In this document: in pieces, positions 7,693 to 15,372 of the stretch
How positions within the stretch are numbered: the stretch's first letter is position 1
Layout of the letters: every line of letters starts with the position of its first letter
NCBI GenBank assembly: GCA_903934195.1
Contig: CAIZMV010000045.1
Coordinates: forward strand, 1 to 28,046
Direction of reading: 5' to 3'
Length of the DNA: 28,046 nucleotides
DNA from: an uncultured Acidimicrobiaceae bacterium
GTDB taxonomy: Bacteria; Actinomycetota; Acidimicrobiia; Acidimicrobiales; Ilumatobacteraceae
The notes under the pieces: model-generated
What the model was told of the DNA's origin: nothing
Database searches by the model: none
Seen by the model: the letters and a program-made list of their open reading frames with translations, nothing else
Made by a program: the position numbers and the translations under genes

Positions 7693-8562
7693 CTACACGC
7701 CTCGCGAAGGCGTCACAGCCAGGTTGCACACGGCAAACCACAAAGCCGTTGCTCCGACGATATGAACGGCAACTAACGCAACAGGTACTCCATTGAAGTA
7801 CTGCGCATATCCGATGGCGCCTTGAAACACAGCAGCAATCAACAGTGCTTGTATTGCATCACGCGTACTTGTGTCGCCGTTCAGTTGTTTGGCCCGAATT
7901 CCGAGAAAGACGATGAGCGCAATTGTGATGATCACACTCACGCTATGAACGCGAGCAACACTGGTCAGGGCAAAGCCGAATCGCACTGCTTTCTCGTCTC
8001 CTGCGTGTGGACCTGTTGCCGTTACAACAGTTCCGGTTACTAAGGCCAATGCGCAACTGACGACAACTAGACGGATGGCCATAACTATTCGGACAGGACC
8101 TGTACGAAAATAGGTTGCAGGTTGATCTCCTGATCGGCGGTACAACACGAAAGCATTAGCCACAAGAACTAGCGACACTAGGAAGTGGGCCATGTTTGCG
8201 TACGGGTTCAAACCGGTGAGCACCACAATGCCTCCGATGATGATCTGAGCCAGAACTCCAATCACCAAACCCCACGCAAGCCGCACCAGATCTTTTCTGA
8301 GAGGCCTACGAAAGTGGGCCAGCAACACTGCTGCAATCACACTGAGCGAGACAACACCAGTGAACAAACGGTTGGCTTGCTCTATCAAGGTGTGGCCAGT
8401 TGACACGTCCACAAATTTCGTTGCGTTACAACGCGGCCAGTCTGCACAGCCGAGGCCGGAACCTGTCAGGCGCACCATTGCGCCAGAAAATATGATGACG
8501 GACAAGGAGCCCAAAGCAGTTCCAGCGACAGTTCGGAAAGCTTTCTGGGAGACCGTAATCAC
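7693..8562 (-). CDS. ctaA: Heme A synthase, COX15/CtaA family
   Basis: Multi-pass membrane enzyme that oxidises the C8 methyl of heme O to the formyl of heme A for the aa3-type cytochrome oxidase. From the GTG at 8562 it is 289 residues with about eight hydrophobic segments. FSGAMVRLTGSGLGCADWPRC is the family signature; IEQANRLFTG has Asn where classical CtaA has the first heme-ligand His, as I recall for actinobacterial members. Later His residues occur in ANMAHFLVS, ARVHSVSV and AVHIVGAT. The upstream in-frame codons back to 8646 are rejected because TACAGT sits seven bases before the GTG at 8562. Presence implies aerobic respiration with heme A. Confidence 0.9.
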   Translation of the reverse strand: MITVSQKAFRTVAGTALGSLSVIIFSGAMVRLTGSGLGCADWPRCNATKFVDVSTGHTLIEQANRLFTGVVSLSVIAAVLLAHFRRPLRKDLVRLAWGLVIGVLAQIIIGGIVVLTGLNPYANMAHFLVSLVLVANAFVLYRRSGDQPATYFRTGPVRIVMAIRLVVVSCALALVTGTVVTATGPHAGDEKAVRFGFALTSVARVHSVSVIITIALIVFLGIRAKQLNGDTSTRDAIQALLIAAVFQGAIGYAQYFNGVPVALVAVHIVGATALWFAVCNLAVTPSRGV

Positions 8563-8569
8563 ACACCCC

Positions 8570-8575
8570 ACTGTA
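8570..8575 (-). promoter_or_regulatory. -10 box TACAGT of the heme A synthase gene
   Basis: TACAGT followed by seven bases and the GTG at 8562. The spacing matches that of leaderless starts elsewhere in the window and decides the start codon. Confidence 0.5.
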
Positions 8576-8625
8576 CGACAGCATTGGCGAAGGTTTCCGT
8601 CTGGCGCCATGAGATAAATAGTGGC

Positions 8626-8631
8626 TACGGT
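8626..8631 (+). promoter_or_regulatory. -10 box TACGGT of the lipocalin-like gene
   Basis: TACGGT ends seven bases before the ATG at 8639. It lies downstream of a GTG at 8621 in the same frame, so it argues for the ATG as the true start. Confidence 0.5.
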
Positions 8632-8638
8632 CACAGAC

Positions 8639-9751
8639 ATGATCACATCCTTTGACGACTACCCAATTCATCAGACGTCCGAGCCAATCGCACATACAGA
8701 GTCAGGCGACCCTGGCGCCTATGACAGATACTTTTTCAATGGGTACTCGCGCGATGGAAAACTCTTCTTCGCTGCCGCTATGGGTCTGTATCCGAATAGA
8801 CACGTTATTGACGCCTCGTTCAGTGTTGTGCGCAATGGCGAACAAGTAAACGTCCACGCGTCTGGCCGAGCGCCGTTCGACCGCATGCAGTGCAACCAAG
8901 TAGGACCTATCAAAGTAAATGTAGTGGTGCCGATGAAGCAGCATCACATCATAGTTGATTCTCCCGAACATGGAATCCGTGCAGACATCACCTTCGAAGC
9001 GTCTTCATTGCCGTACGAGGAACCACCATTTCTTGTGCGAGCAGGAAACCGAAAGGTAATGAGTTACACACGACTGACTCAACTAGGAACATGGACAGGC
9101 TGGATAGAGGTCGACGGCGTCCGCATAGATCTTTCACCGGGAGACATCGTTGGCTCACGTGACAGATCGTGGGGGGTTCGTGGGGTTGGTGAACGAGTGC
9201 AACTTGGTGCGCCTCTCAATCAGGCTCCACAGTTCTATTGGCTATGGGCTCCCGTGTGGTTCGACGGATTCGGGACAGTCTTTGATGTAAACGAATACTC
9301 AGATGGCCAACGTTGGCATGAGTCAGGTGCAATGTTGATCGGTTCTGACACCATCAAACATGCCAATTCTGTGACATACAAATATTCCTGGGAACATGGA
9401 ACTCGACGCGCCGAACAGTTCGCATTGAAATATCAGTTTTCGAAAGATTCTGCCGAGTTGCTCTTTACTCCCCTTGTGCATTTTCAAATGAACGGACTTG
9501 GCTATCTGCATCCCGAATGGAATCATGGAAACTGGAAGGGCGAATCAGTAACAGGCGGAGACAGATATTCAGTTCCTGTAGAAGACCCACTATTGATGCA
9601 CAATCTTCATACTCAAACCTTGAGTTCAGTCACTTGCACATTGTCCGACGGAAGCGTGCATAAGGGAATCGGAATTCTTGAGACATTGGTTCTCGGTGCT
9701 CATGAACCATCTGGATTCACAGGAATGAGCGACGGGTATTCAAAGCCCTAG
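8639..9751 (+). CDS. Lipocalin-like protein resembling the AttH/CrtC group, function unknown
   Basis: A 370-residue protein without signal peptide or membrane segment. It is rich in Trp, Tyr and alternating beta-strand patterns; the strongest landmark is GSRDRSWGVRG (about 173-183), a motif I associate with AttH/carotenoid-1,2-hydratase-like two-lipocalin proteins of actinobacteria that bind hydrophobic ligands. Other features are YFFNGYSRDGK near the start and FYWLWAPVWFDG in the middle. The ATG at 8639 is preferred over the GTG at 8621 because of the TACGGT box. Its stop interlocks with that of the convergent dehydrogenase in CTAG (9748-9751). Lipid or steroid-like substrates are a guess from family context and the neighbouring short-chain dehydrogenase. 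Confidence 0.6.
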   Translation: MITSFDDYPIHQTSEPIAHTESGDPGAYDRYFFNGYSRDGKLFFAAAMGLYPNRHVIDASFSVVRNGEQVNVHASGRAPFDRMQCNQVGPIKVNVVVPMKQHHIIVDSPEHGIRADITFEASSLPYEEPPFLVRAGNRKVMSYTRLTQLGTWTGWIEVDGVRIDLSPGDIVGSRDRSWGVRGVGERVQLGAPLNQAPQFYWLWAPVWFDGFGTVFDVNEYSDGQRWHESGAMLIGSDTIKHANSVTYKYSWEHGTRRAEQFALKYQFSKDSAELLFTPLVHFQMNGLGYLHPEWNHGNWKGESVTGGDRYSVPVEDPLLMHNLHTQTLSSVTCTLSDGSVHKGIGILETLVLGAHEPSGFTGMSDGYSKP

Positions 9752-10539
9752 CCGTGCTTGACGGACATTGCTCCGTCTACGACAACTGCTGCACCGTTGA
9801 CAAATGACGATGCAGGTAAACAAAGATTCAGAGTCATGTGGGCGACTTCTTCTGGAGTTCCGTAACGCCGAAGAGGAACTTTTCGTTTCGCATACTTCTC
9901 TTTTGCTTCATCATTGATGCCAGCAGTCATTGCTGTATCAATGGGTCCCGGACACACAGCGTTAATGGTGATGTTGTGGCGCCCAAGTTCTACAGCGAAG
10001 CTCTTAGTGAGACCAATGACGGCATGTTTCGAAGCCGTATAAGCAGATAGGCCTCCGGTCGCAACAATCGCTTCGGTGGACGCAATGTTGACAACCCGAC
10101 CGCCAGTCGGAGCCTTCAACAGATACGGAAGCGCCGCACGAATCAAATGTGCGTGGGCAGACACATTGATGGCAAGGGTCTGATCCCAGTTGTTCCCAAA
10201 TGTCTCATCATCGGAAAACACCGAAGAAATCAAACTGACGCCAGCATTGTTCACAAGGACGTCTATGCCGCCCCAGGCATCAACAGCGCTACGAACTATC
10301 TCTGCGCGGTCGGAAGCAAGTGAAACGTCCCCACTGCAGCCACGAGCGGCCTGTGCGCCGTACACAGCGACTATCTCCCCCACGACTTCTAGAACACGCT
10401 CTGAATCACGGTCAACCACCAGCACGTGGGCGCCCTCATCGGCAAACAGGTGGGCAGTAGCTCGTCCCATGCCGCTTCCTGCTCCAGTAACAACGACCCG
10501 CGCGCCGTCCACGCTCCTCGACAAGGTGCTCAATCTCAT
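9748..10539 (-). CDS. Short-chain dehydrogenase/reductase
   Basis: Classical SDR of 263 residues with an NAD(P)-binding Rossmann fold. TGAGSGMG (18-25) binds the cofactor, VVDRDS after the second strand places an Asp at the adenosine-ribose position and so favours NAD(H), NNAG is at 97-100, and the catalytic set Ser154, Tyr167 and Lys171 (YTASK) is complete. The C-terminal region PASSFVNGAAVVVDGA is typical. The ATG at 10539 is chosen over longer upstream frames because AAGGAG lies four bases ahead of it. This is one of only two single-gene units in the window with a good Shine-Dalgarno. Substrate unknown. Confidence 0.9.
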   Translation of the reverse strand: MRLSTLSRSVDGARVVVTGAGSGMGRATAHLFADEGAHVLVVDRDSERVLEVVGEIVAVYGAQAARGCSGDVSLASDRAEIVRSAVDAWGGIDVLVNNAGVSLISSVFSDDETFGNNWDQTLAINVSAHAHLIRAALPYLLKAPTGGRVVNIASTEAIVATGGLSAYTASKHAVIGLTKSFAVELGRHNITINAVCPGPIDTAMTAGINDEAKEKYAKRKVPLRRYGTPEEVAHMTLNLCLPASSFVNGAAVVVDGAMSVKHG

Positions 10540-10758
10540 ATTTCTCCTTCGTGAAGCCAGTCGACCCCCAAAACCCATGTTCTCACAGGTTTTCGTCCGA
10601 AATTCGGTTTCTTGATCGGTTTGCAACATCACTCCTTGTGCTCAGGTCATCACAGATATCACTCTTAGTGGTTACCTAAACATTTTCTGTGAGAAATTCC
10701 TCAAGTTCTGCTCAGACCTGCCGATCCCTATTGCGGATCAAAAACAGGGAGCAGACAC
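10540..10758. promoter_or_regulatory. Longest intergenic region, with possible structured leader for the M23 gene
   Basis: This 219-base divergent region contains AAGGAG for the dehydrogenase on the minus strand (10549-10544) and AGGGAG for the peptidase on the plus strand (10746-10751, seven bases before the ATG). Between them are inverted repeats: TCACAGA (10650-10656) with TCTGTGA (10686-10692), enclosing CACT-CTT-AGTG (10661-10671 region), and GATCC (10723-10727) with GGATC (10735-10739) just before the ribosome site. I could not match it to the cyclic-di-AMP riboswitch consensus or another known class. No TANNNT box is correctly placed at either start. Confidence 0.4.
10746..10751 (+). 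promoter_or_regulatory. Shine-Dalgarno AGGGAG of the M23 peptidase gene
   Basis: AGGGAG ends seven bases before the ATG at 10759. Together with AAGGAG at 10549-10544 for the dehydrogenase it marks this locus as leader-dependent, in contrast to the leaderless-looking neighbours. Confidence 0.7.
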
Positions 10759-12153
10759 ATGTCTCACAACCACACACATTTCGTCAATCGCATCATCGTG
10801 GCCACAGCCATTGCAGCCATGGGCCTCGTAATGGCCCCGACAGGTGCAAGCGCTTCAACTGGCGTTGTCGCTGCTTCCTCGGCGACAGCGAAAACTGCTC
10901 CTGGTCAACCAGCATTTGGAGACAAGGGCCCACACGTTGTTGCAGTACAGACAGCAATCATGCGCAATGGCTTTACTTTGAAGGGTGGAGCCACCGGAGT
11001 ATTCAACAAGTCAACGCAACGCGCATTGAAGACTTTCCAAAAAGTTGTTGGACTCAAGCCAACAGGCGTCGTAGACACTGCAACTGCAAAAGTTCTGAAA
11101 GTAGCAGCAGCCAGCACAACAACAGTTCAGGTCACAACCACAACTGTCGCACCAGCCACAACAACTGTTCCTGCCGTGGTGTATCCCCTCACAACTTCGA
11201 CCCTTCCAGTTCGCGGAGCAAAAGGTGACGCAGTAGTTGCAGTCCAAAAGGCACTCAAAGCTGCTGGCCTTGAAGTGAAGGGTGGCATCGATGGTGCTTT
11301 CGGATCAGGAACCACAGCAACAATCGTTGCATTTCAGACAAATAAGGGCTTGACCGCTACTGGCGTTCTTGATATTCCTACAGCTGTTGCTCTTGCCTTG
11401 ATCGCACCAGTTGCAGCAGCAACACCTGCCCCTGCAGCTGCACCTGCAGCCGTGAGCGTTGCAAGCACCACAACACTTATTGACCCTTCATCACTTCCAG
11501 TGCGCGGAAATCGTGGCGACACTGTACGTACATTGCAAAAAGCATTAATCAATGCAGGCATTGAGGTCAAAGGTGGCGCCGACGGAGTATTCGGTGGAGC
11601 AACTTTTGTTGCACTTCAGAAATACCAAACAGCAAATGGTCTGACAGTGACAGGCACTTTGACAACACAAACTGCAGTAAAACTTGGCCTCGTTGCAGCG
11701 CCAGCTGTCGCCATCTCAGTGTTCCCCGTACAAGGCCTGTGCAGCTACGAAAACACCTGGCATGCACCACGTGGCAACAATCGTAAGCACCTCGGAGTTG
11801 ACGTCATTGCCAAAGAAGGAAACCTTCTCTACGCAGTTGCAGACGGAACAATCACCAAGCTCTACACAGAAGCTTCTGACAAACTTGCTGGTAATGGTGT
11901 TCGTCTCACTATGGCTGATGGAACGTATTTCTTCTACGGACACATGCAGAAAATCGCAGACGGTATGACAATCGGTGCAAAGGTTAAGGCCGGACAAGTT
12001 GTTGGCTATCTCGGAAAAACTGGTGGAACAACAACCCCACACCTTCACCTTGAAGTTCATCCATTGGGTGGCGAAGCTATCGACCCAACTCCAATTGTGG
12101 CTGCAGTCGATGCGTGCAGCGTGACTACCCCATTGCCGGTACCAGCTGCGTAA
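10759..12153 (+). CDS. Secreted M23 peptidase with three peptidoglycan-binding domains
   Basis: Cell-wall hydrolase of 464 residues predicted to cut peptidoglycan cross-bridges outside the membrane. A signal peptide spans about 1-32 (charged start, hydrophobic core, ASA at 30-32). Three PG_binding_1 repeats follow at about 53-115, 148-213 and 246-311, each with the GxxGxxVxxxQ start and a GVFG-type turn, separated by Thr/Ala/Pro-rich linkers at 119-140 and 216-240. The LytM/M23 domain (about 325-450) has zinc ligands His344 and Asp348 in HLGVD and His428/His430 in PHLHLE, so it should be active. Cys328 and Cys453 flank the domain and could form a disulfide. The start is set by AGGGAG seven bases upstream, and a strong hairpin follows the stop. 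Confidence 0.93.
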   Translation: MSHNHTHFVNRIIVATAIAAMGLVMAPTGASASTGVVAASSATAKTAPGQPAFGDKGPHVVAVQTAIMRNGFTLKGGATGVFNKSTQRALKTFQKVVGLKPTGVVDTATAKVLKVAAASTTTVQVTTTTVAPATTTVPAVVYPLTTSTLPVRGAKGDAVVAVQKALKAAGLEVKGGIDGAFGSGTTATIVAFQTNKGLTATGVLDIPTAVALALIAPVAAATPAPAAAPAAVSVASTTTLIDPSSLPVRGNRGDTVRTLQKALINAGIEVKGGADGVFGGATFVALQKYQTANGLTVTGTLTTQTAVKLGLVAAPAVAISVFPVQGLCSYENTWHAPRGNNRKHLGVDVIAKEGNLLYAVADGTITKLYTEASDKLAGNGVRLTMADGTYFFYGHMQKIADGMTIGAKVKAGQVVGYLGKTGGTTTPHLHLEVHPLGGEAIDPTPIVAAVDACSVTTPLPVPAA

Positions 12154-12165
12154 CTAGATCGTCTT

Positions 12166-12209
12166 CGCTCTCTTTCTTGTCACACGATCCAGTGACGAGA
12201 AAGAGAGCG
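12166..12209. terminator. Hairpin terminator between convergent genes
   Basis: An 18-base arm at 12166-12183 pairs with 12192-12209 with a single non-Watson-Crick position (a G-U pair in one of the two transcripts) around an 8-base loop. It lies between the stop of the M23 gene and that of the convergent methyltransferase, so it can serve both strands. No pure U tract follows on either side. It is by far the strongest hairpin I found in the window. Confidence 0.75.
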
Positions 12210-12222
12210 TTGATTCTCAGAC

Positions 12223-13317
12223 TTACGGACGTACTTCGTAGAAAGCATTTACAGAATGATCTACATCAAGCTTCTTGAAATGGGTGAATCCGGCTTCACG
12301 TGCCATTGATTCTGCCCGAACAGCAGATAGTCCCAATGTTCCTAGCCCTTCTCCCCCATCTTCAGACATTGCTGAAGACATGCAACTCAGAACGCTGATT
12401 CCGTACAGCAAAGAAGCCATCGGATTCTTCGAGACATTCAACTCAAGTGAATCGTGAGCCTTGATGTCAACTAGCAACCATGTCCCATCATCCTTAAGGG
12501 CTTTGCGAATCGTCTTCATCATCTCTGTCGGATGTGTCATGTCATGAATACAGTCAAAGGTGCAAATCAGGTCGTAACTGTTGTCATCGGCAATCGGCGT
12601 ATCCCGAGGATCAAAAAATGCGACATTTGAAACCCTTGCGTCGGCCTTGCGCTCCTCTGCACGCTCAAGCGCAAACTTTGAAATGTCAAAACCCTCAATA
12701 ACACTCTTCGGAAAAGTTGAACCCATAAGCAATGCCGCTCCGCCAGAGCCGCATCCAATGTCTGCAACTCGGGCTCCTGAAGTCAATTTCTCTTGAATTC
12801 CTTCCAGCGCCGGAATCACCATCGGTATCAGGAAATTTTGATTCCATGGCTCGAAACTTCGTTCAATTCCAACAGCACCCTCTGGTCCGTGTGAGTCATA
12901 GTCCTGCCCGACACCAGTGCGAAAAGCCTCAGGCATCGCGTTGAGGGCCCCCATGGTCTGCGGGAGCCTATGGAACATTCCCATTCCGTACGCAGGATGA
13001 TTTGGTGTTGCCAATACAGCAACACCTTCAGGTGACAGATGGAAAACGGGAGGAGACGCCGACAAATCGGCACAGGTAACGATGCGGGCCGCCACCTGAT
13101 TGTGTAGCCACTCACGCACCCAACGCTCGTGTAGTCCGGCCTTCGCAGCAAGTGATTCAGATGTATCACCTTCTACTGACATTGCCATCACTTCATACAA
13201 ACCAAGTCGATCACCAAGGTGAATCATGCCCGCCGTAACTGCACCTTCCAGTTTGCTGAAGATGCCAAAAGAAAACATTTTCAGAGCATCAGGATCAAGT
13301 TCACGTTGTTCTGTCAT
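12223..13317 (-). CDS. SAM-dependent methyltransferase with N-terminal winged-helix domain
   Basis: A 364-residue class I methyltransferase. Motif I is VADIGCGSGG (184-193), followed by the adenosine-binding acid in EGFDIS and CTFDCIHDM as motif IV-like segment. The first 110 or so residues form a winged-helix-like dimerisation domain (GLYEVMA... LAAKAGLHERWVREWLHNQ), an arrangement I recall from the mycobacterial Rv2258c group. Natural substrates of that group are unknown. The ATG is preceded by TAGATT with a six-base gap, so the gene probably has its own promoter although it lies 38 bases downstream of the histidine phosphatase gene. A 12-bp palindrome occupies the -35 position. Confidence 0.87.
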   Translation of the reverse strand: MTEQRELDPDALKMFSFGIFSKLEGAVTAGMIHLGDRLGLYEVMAMSVEGDTSESLAAKAGLHERWVREWLHNQVAARIVTCADLSASPPVFHLSPEGVAVLATPNHPAYGMGMFHRLPQTMGALNAMPEAFRTGVGQDYDSHGPEGAVGIERSFEPWNQNFLIPMVIPALEGIQEKLTSGARVADIGCGSGGAALLMGSTFPKSVIEGFDISKFALERAEERKADARVSNVAFFDPRDTPIADDNSYDLICTFDCIHDMTHPTEMMKTIRKALKDDGTWLLVDIKAHDSLELNVSKNPMASLLYGISVLSCMSSAMSEDGGEGLGTLGLSAVRAESMAREAGFTHFKKLDVDHSVNAFYEVRP

Positions 13318-13323
13318 AACGGC

Positions 13324-13329
13324 AATCTA
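13324..13329 (-). promoter_or_regulatory. -10 box TAGATT of the methyltransferase gene
   Basis: TAGATT ends six bases before the ATG at 13317, implying a leaderless transcript independent of the upstream gene. Confidence 0.5.
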
Positions 13330-13345
13330 CGACATAAACCACATC

Positions 13346-13357
13346 GAGTAATTACTC
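13346..13357. promoter_or_regulatory. Perfect 12-bp palindrome, possible operator
   Basis: GAGTAATTACTC is self-complementary over all 12 bases. It overlaps the stop codon of the histidine phosphatase gene and lies 16 bases upstream of the methyltransferase -10 box, exactly where a -35 element or repressor site would be. Regulator unknown. Confidence 0.35.
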
Positions 13358-14042
13358 AGTACGTGCGCAACTCTTTCGGCAAATGCTCATTGCCAGACAA
13401 TTGGCTGAGACCAAAGGTCATGCCGTCACCAATCTCAAACAACTCCAAACGATTAACAGTTGCATGTCCAATCACGAGCCTTTCCCATTCCCAGGGAGTA
13501 GGCGGAAATCCGAGCATGTGACAGATACTTACGCTGCTGGTACCGGCATGCGCAACGAGCAAGATTCGTGTATCAGGCCGGAAAGTTTCGGTCTTCTGCC
13601 AAATTGGTAAATCAGTTTCAGCTCGCACAAGTCCGTGCTCTTCTAGGAACAAACTGACGCCAACATTGATGCGCTGCACAAAATCTGACACAGCTTCTCC
13701 ACCTTCAAGACCGCCCCAGCGCTCGTGAGAGGGTTTTGCCTTCTCAGATTTGTAGGCCTCAATAGCTTTTTCTTCTGGAGTGCCATGCCAAATCGGATTT
13801 CGAATCTCTTCCAGCCACGGATCAATTACTAGTTCCATCCCTAAAGCTTCAAGTATCGGAGCCGCCGTCTGTTGCGTCCTTACCAGTGGAGATACGAAAA
13901 CTTCATCAAAATGTTCGTTTGCGGCCCATTTTCCTAACAGAGACGCCTGCTCGAAACCGCGAGCTGTCAACGGCGGATTGTCGACATTCAACTTGTCACG
14001 AACCCACTCTGGTTCAGCGTGGCGAACAAAGACAATTTCCAT
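13356..14042 (-). CDS. Histidine phosphatase family protein
   Basis: A second branch-1 histidine phosphatase, 228 residues, distinct from the one at 6995. His8 in FVRHAEPEW is the phosphorylated residue; VSPLVRTQQTA carries the second arginine, EEIRNPIW follows, and VAHAGTSSV holds the second catalytic His, here followed by Ala where the RHG family usually has Gly. The long middle insertion (about 85-140, charged) differs from small phosphatases of the PhoE type. ATG is preceded by TACAGT with a seven-base gap. Stop overlaps the palindrome ahead of the methyltransferase. Substrate not deducible. Confidence 0.87.
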   Translation of the reverse strand: MEIVFVRHAEPEWVRDKLNVDNPPLTARGFEQASLLGKWAANEHFDEVFVSPLVRTQQTAAPILEALGMELVIDPWLEEIRNPIWHGTPEEKAIEAYKSEKAKPSHERWGGLEGGEAVSDFVQRINVGVSLFLEEHGLVRAETDLPIWQKTETFRPDTRILLVAHAGTSSVSICHMLGFPPTPWEWERLVIGHATVNRLELFEIGDGMTFGLSQLSGNEHLPKELRTY

Positions 14043-14049
14043 CTATTGA

Positions 14050-14055
14050 ACTGTA
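14050..14055 (-). promoter_or_regulatory. -10 box TACAGT of the second histidine phosphatase gene
   Basis: TACAGT, then seven bases, then the ATG at 14042. Same hexamer and spacing as the heme A synthase gene. Confidence 0.5.
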
Positions 14056-14079
14056 GAGCGTTCCGAGATGGCGTAGCCG

Positions 14080-14814
14080 TTATTGGCTTGGAATAGTGAA
14101 ATCAATTCCACAATTGTCGAAAGCACGTTGGAACTGACGTTGGTACTGAGCATTATCCGTGTTGGGACCACTCACGTCATAAATGCCAGATAACGAAGTT
14201 CCTAAACACGTTGCCTCACTATCTGCAATTGTGAGACCGAACTGAGTCGCGATCATTTTTCCAATGACAGTCAACTCAGAAGAATCGTCCAGAGGGTTAA
14301 CTATCGGGTCTGTGGCAGTCGGACTCGGAATCGGATTCATTGGCAGAGTGATTTCTGGGTTATTGGGCGGTGCCTGCGTAGACGGCATGCCGCATTTGCT
14401 TACCAGTTGACCTTCCACAGTGTTCGCTAGCCGGAGGGTTGATTCAGAACCGAGTTCAAGGGCTGCAGAGACAGCCTCCGCGACATCGAGTGCCCTGTTG
14501 ACATCCCAGTCGACTGTGTCCATGACGGATATGAACGATGAGATCTTCCTTGCGACAACATTTGCCTCACTTGAAACTGATTCTTCCGTGACAGCGTTAA
14601 CGGCTCGTTCGTAGGCCTCGTTTGAATCAGTGCGCAACTGGGCGTATCTATCTTCTGAAAAATTGTCGAGACCCTGTGAGAAACTACTGACGTAATCAGA
14701 GATTGAAATGTCTGAGTTACAAGACGAAGCGGTGTCACTAGAGCATGAAGCCAGGACTGCTACTGCCCCGAATAACAGCACAACAGACCATCGAGAGGAA
14801 GGGCGAAGTGACAC
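14080..14814 (-). CDS. Predicted lipoprotein of unknown function
   Basis: From the GTG at 14814 the protein is 244 residues and begins with a textbook lipoprotein signal: Arg4 and Arg8, a hydrophobic core, then LASC with the lipidated Cys24. The mature part is acidic and Ser/Thr-rich, with a helical segment (about 40-125), a Pro/Asn/Thr-rich linker (about 135-160) and a C-terminal section with two or three more cysteines (ATCLGTSL, NCGID) that may form a disulfide. I recognise no domain. Upstream in-frame TTG at 14865 would add non-signal residues and is rejected; CAGAAT lies six bases before the GTG. Divergent from the DoxX-like gene with 53 bases between start codons. Confidence 0.7.
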   Translation of the reverse strand: MSLRPSSRWSVVLLFGAVAVLASCSSDTASSCNSDISISDYVSSFSQGLDNFSEDRYAQLRTDSNEAYERAVNAVTEESVSSEANVVARKISSFISVMDTVDWDVNRALDVAEAVSAALELGSESTLRLANTVEGQLVSKCGMPSTQAPPNNPEITLPMNPIPSPTATDPIVNPLDDSSELTVIGKMIATQFGLTIADSEATCLGTSLSGIYDVSGPNTDNAQYQRQFQRAFDNCGIDFTIPSQ

Positions 14815-14820
14815 ACGCCT

Positions 14821-14826
14821 ATTCTG
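14821..14826 (-). promoter_or_regulatory. -10-like box CAGAAT of the lipoprotein gene
   Basis: CAGAAT ends six bases before the GTG at 14814. It keeps the conserved A at position 2 and T at position 6; the same hexamer and gap occur at the ProA-like gene. Confidence 0.35.
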
Positions 14827-14855
14827 CCAGTATCGCGCCAGACAGCGCAGCCACC

Positions 14856-14861
14856 TACAGT
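14856..14861 (+). promoter_or_regulatory. -10 box TACAGT of the DoxX-like gene
   Basis: TACAGT, six bases, then ATG at 14868. It decides this start over an in-frame codon far upstream at 14745. Confidence 0.5.
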
Positions 14862-14867
14862 TCAAGT

Positions 14868-15362
14868 ATGAACAAGATTGACGTAGCCGTGGCCATATTG
14901 CGCGGGTCGGTTGGTGTTTCGATTGCCTACCACGGAATCAACAAAGCAAAAAGCATCACTGGCACAGCTTCGTGGTTCAAGAGCATCGGAATGAAATGGC
15001 CGAAACAACAAGCCGTAATCGCAGCTGGCACGGAAATCATTGCAGGAGCCCTTTTGGTTGTTGGCCTTGCAACACCATTGTCATGTATCGCTGTAATTGC
15101 CCTCATGACAGTTGCAATAGTTACAGTCCATGCACGTGTCGGGTATTTCATATTTCTTACGAATGGCGGATGGGAATATTGTGCGTCGATTGTCGCAGTT
15201 GCTACTGCAATCGCCATCACAGGACCTGGAGCATTGTCCGTCGATGACGCGTGGGGCCTCAATCAGTCCGTAGGTCTCGTAGCCCTACCTATTGGCCTCA
15301 TGTGTGCCCTGTGCCATTTGACGCTCTGCTGGCGACCACAAACGAACAATCCGTCGGCATAG
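14868..15362 (+). CDS. DoxX family integral membrane protein
   Basis: A 164-residue protein with four hydrophobic segments (about 7-25, 47-67, 72-92 and 105-125, then a fifth weaker one near 135-155). The first helix region LRGSVGVSIAYHGINKAK and the EIIAGALLVVGLATPL segment match the DoxX/SURF4-like pattern, in which a glutamate lies at the start of the second membrane segment. Mycobacterial DoxX forms a membrane complex with superoxide dismutase and SseA, but many paralogues are uncharacterised. The start is set by the TACAGT box. The next gene starts 11 bases after its stop and its putative -10 box includes this stop codon. Confidence 0.78.
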   Translation: MNKIDVAVAILRGSVGVSIAYHGINKAKSITGTASWFKSIGMKWPKQQAVIAAGTEIIAGALLVVGLATPLSCIAVIALMTVAIVTVHARVGYFIFLTNGGWEYCASIVAVATAIAITGPGALSVDDAWGLNQSVGLVALPIGLMCALCHLTLCWRPQTNNPSA

Positions 15363-15365
15363 CAT
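15360..15365 (+). promoter_or_regulatory. -10-like box TAGCAT built from the DoxX stop codon
   Basis: TAGCAT begins with the TAG stop of the DoxX-like gene and ends seven bases before the GTG at 15373. It may give the downstream gene its own leaderless message. Confidence 0.35.
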
Positions 15366-15372
15366 TCAACTC

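Noticed and set aside
8200..8240. A tRNA-like GGTTCAAACC segment
   Set aside because: It lies inside the heme A synthase coding sequence and no matching acceptor, D or anticodon arms are present.
10640..10758. A cyclic-di-AMP (ydaO) riboswitch ahead of the cell-wall peptidase
   Set aside because: Position and gene type fit, but I could not find the conserved G-rich and GAAUCC-type segments of that class.
10905..11570. Several long antisense frames within the M23 peptidase gene
   Set aside because: They mirror the Thr/Ala-rich linkers and repeat domains, have no promoter or ribosome site and no recognisable domain.
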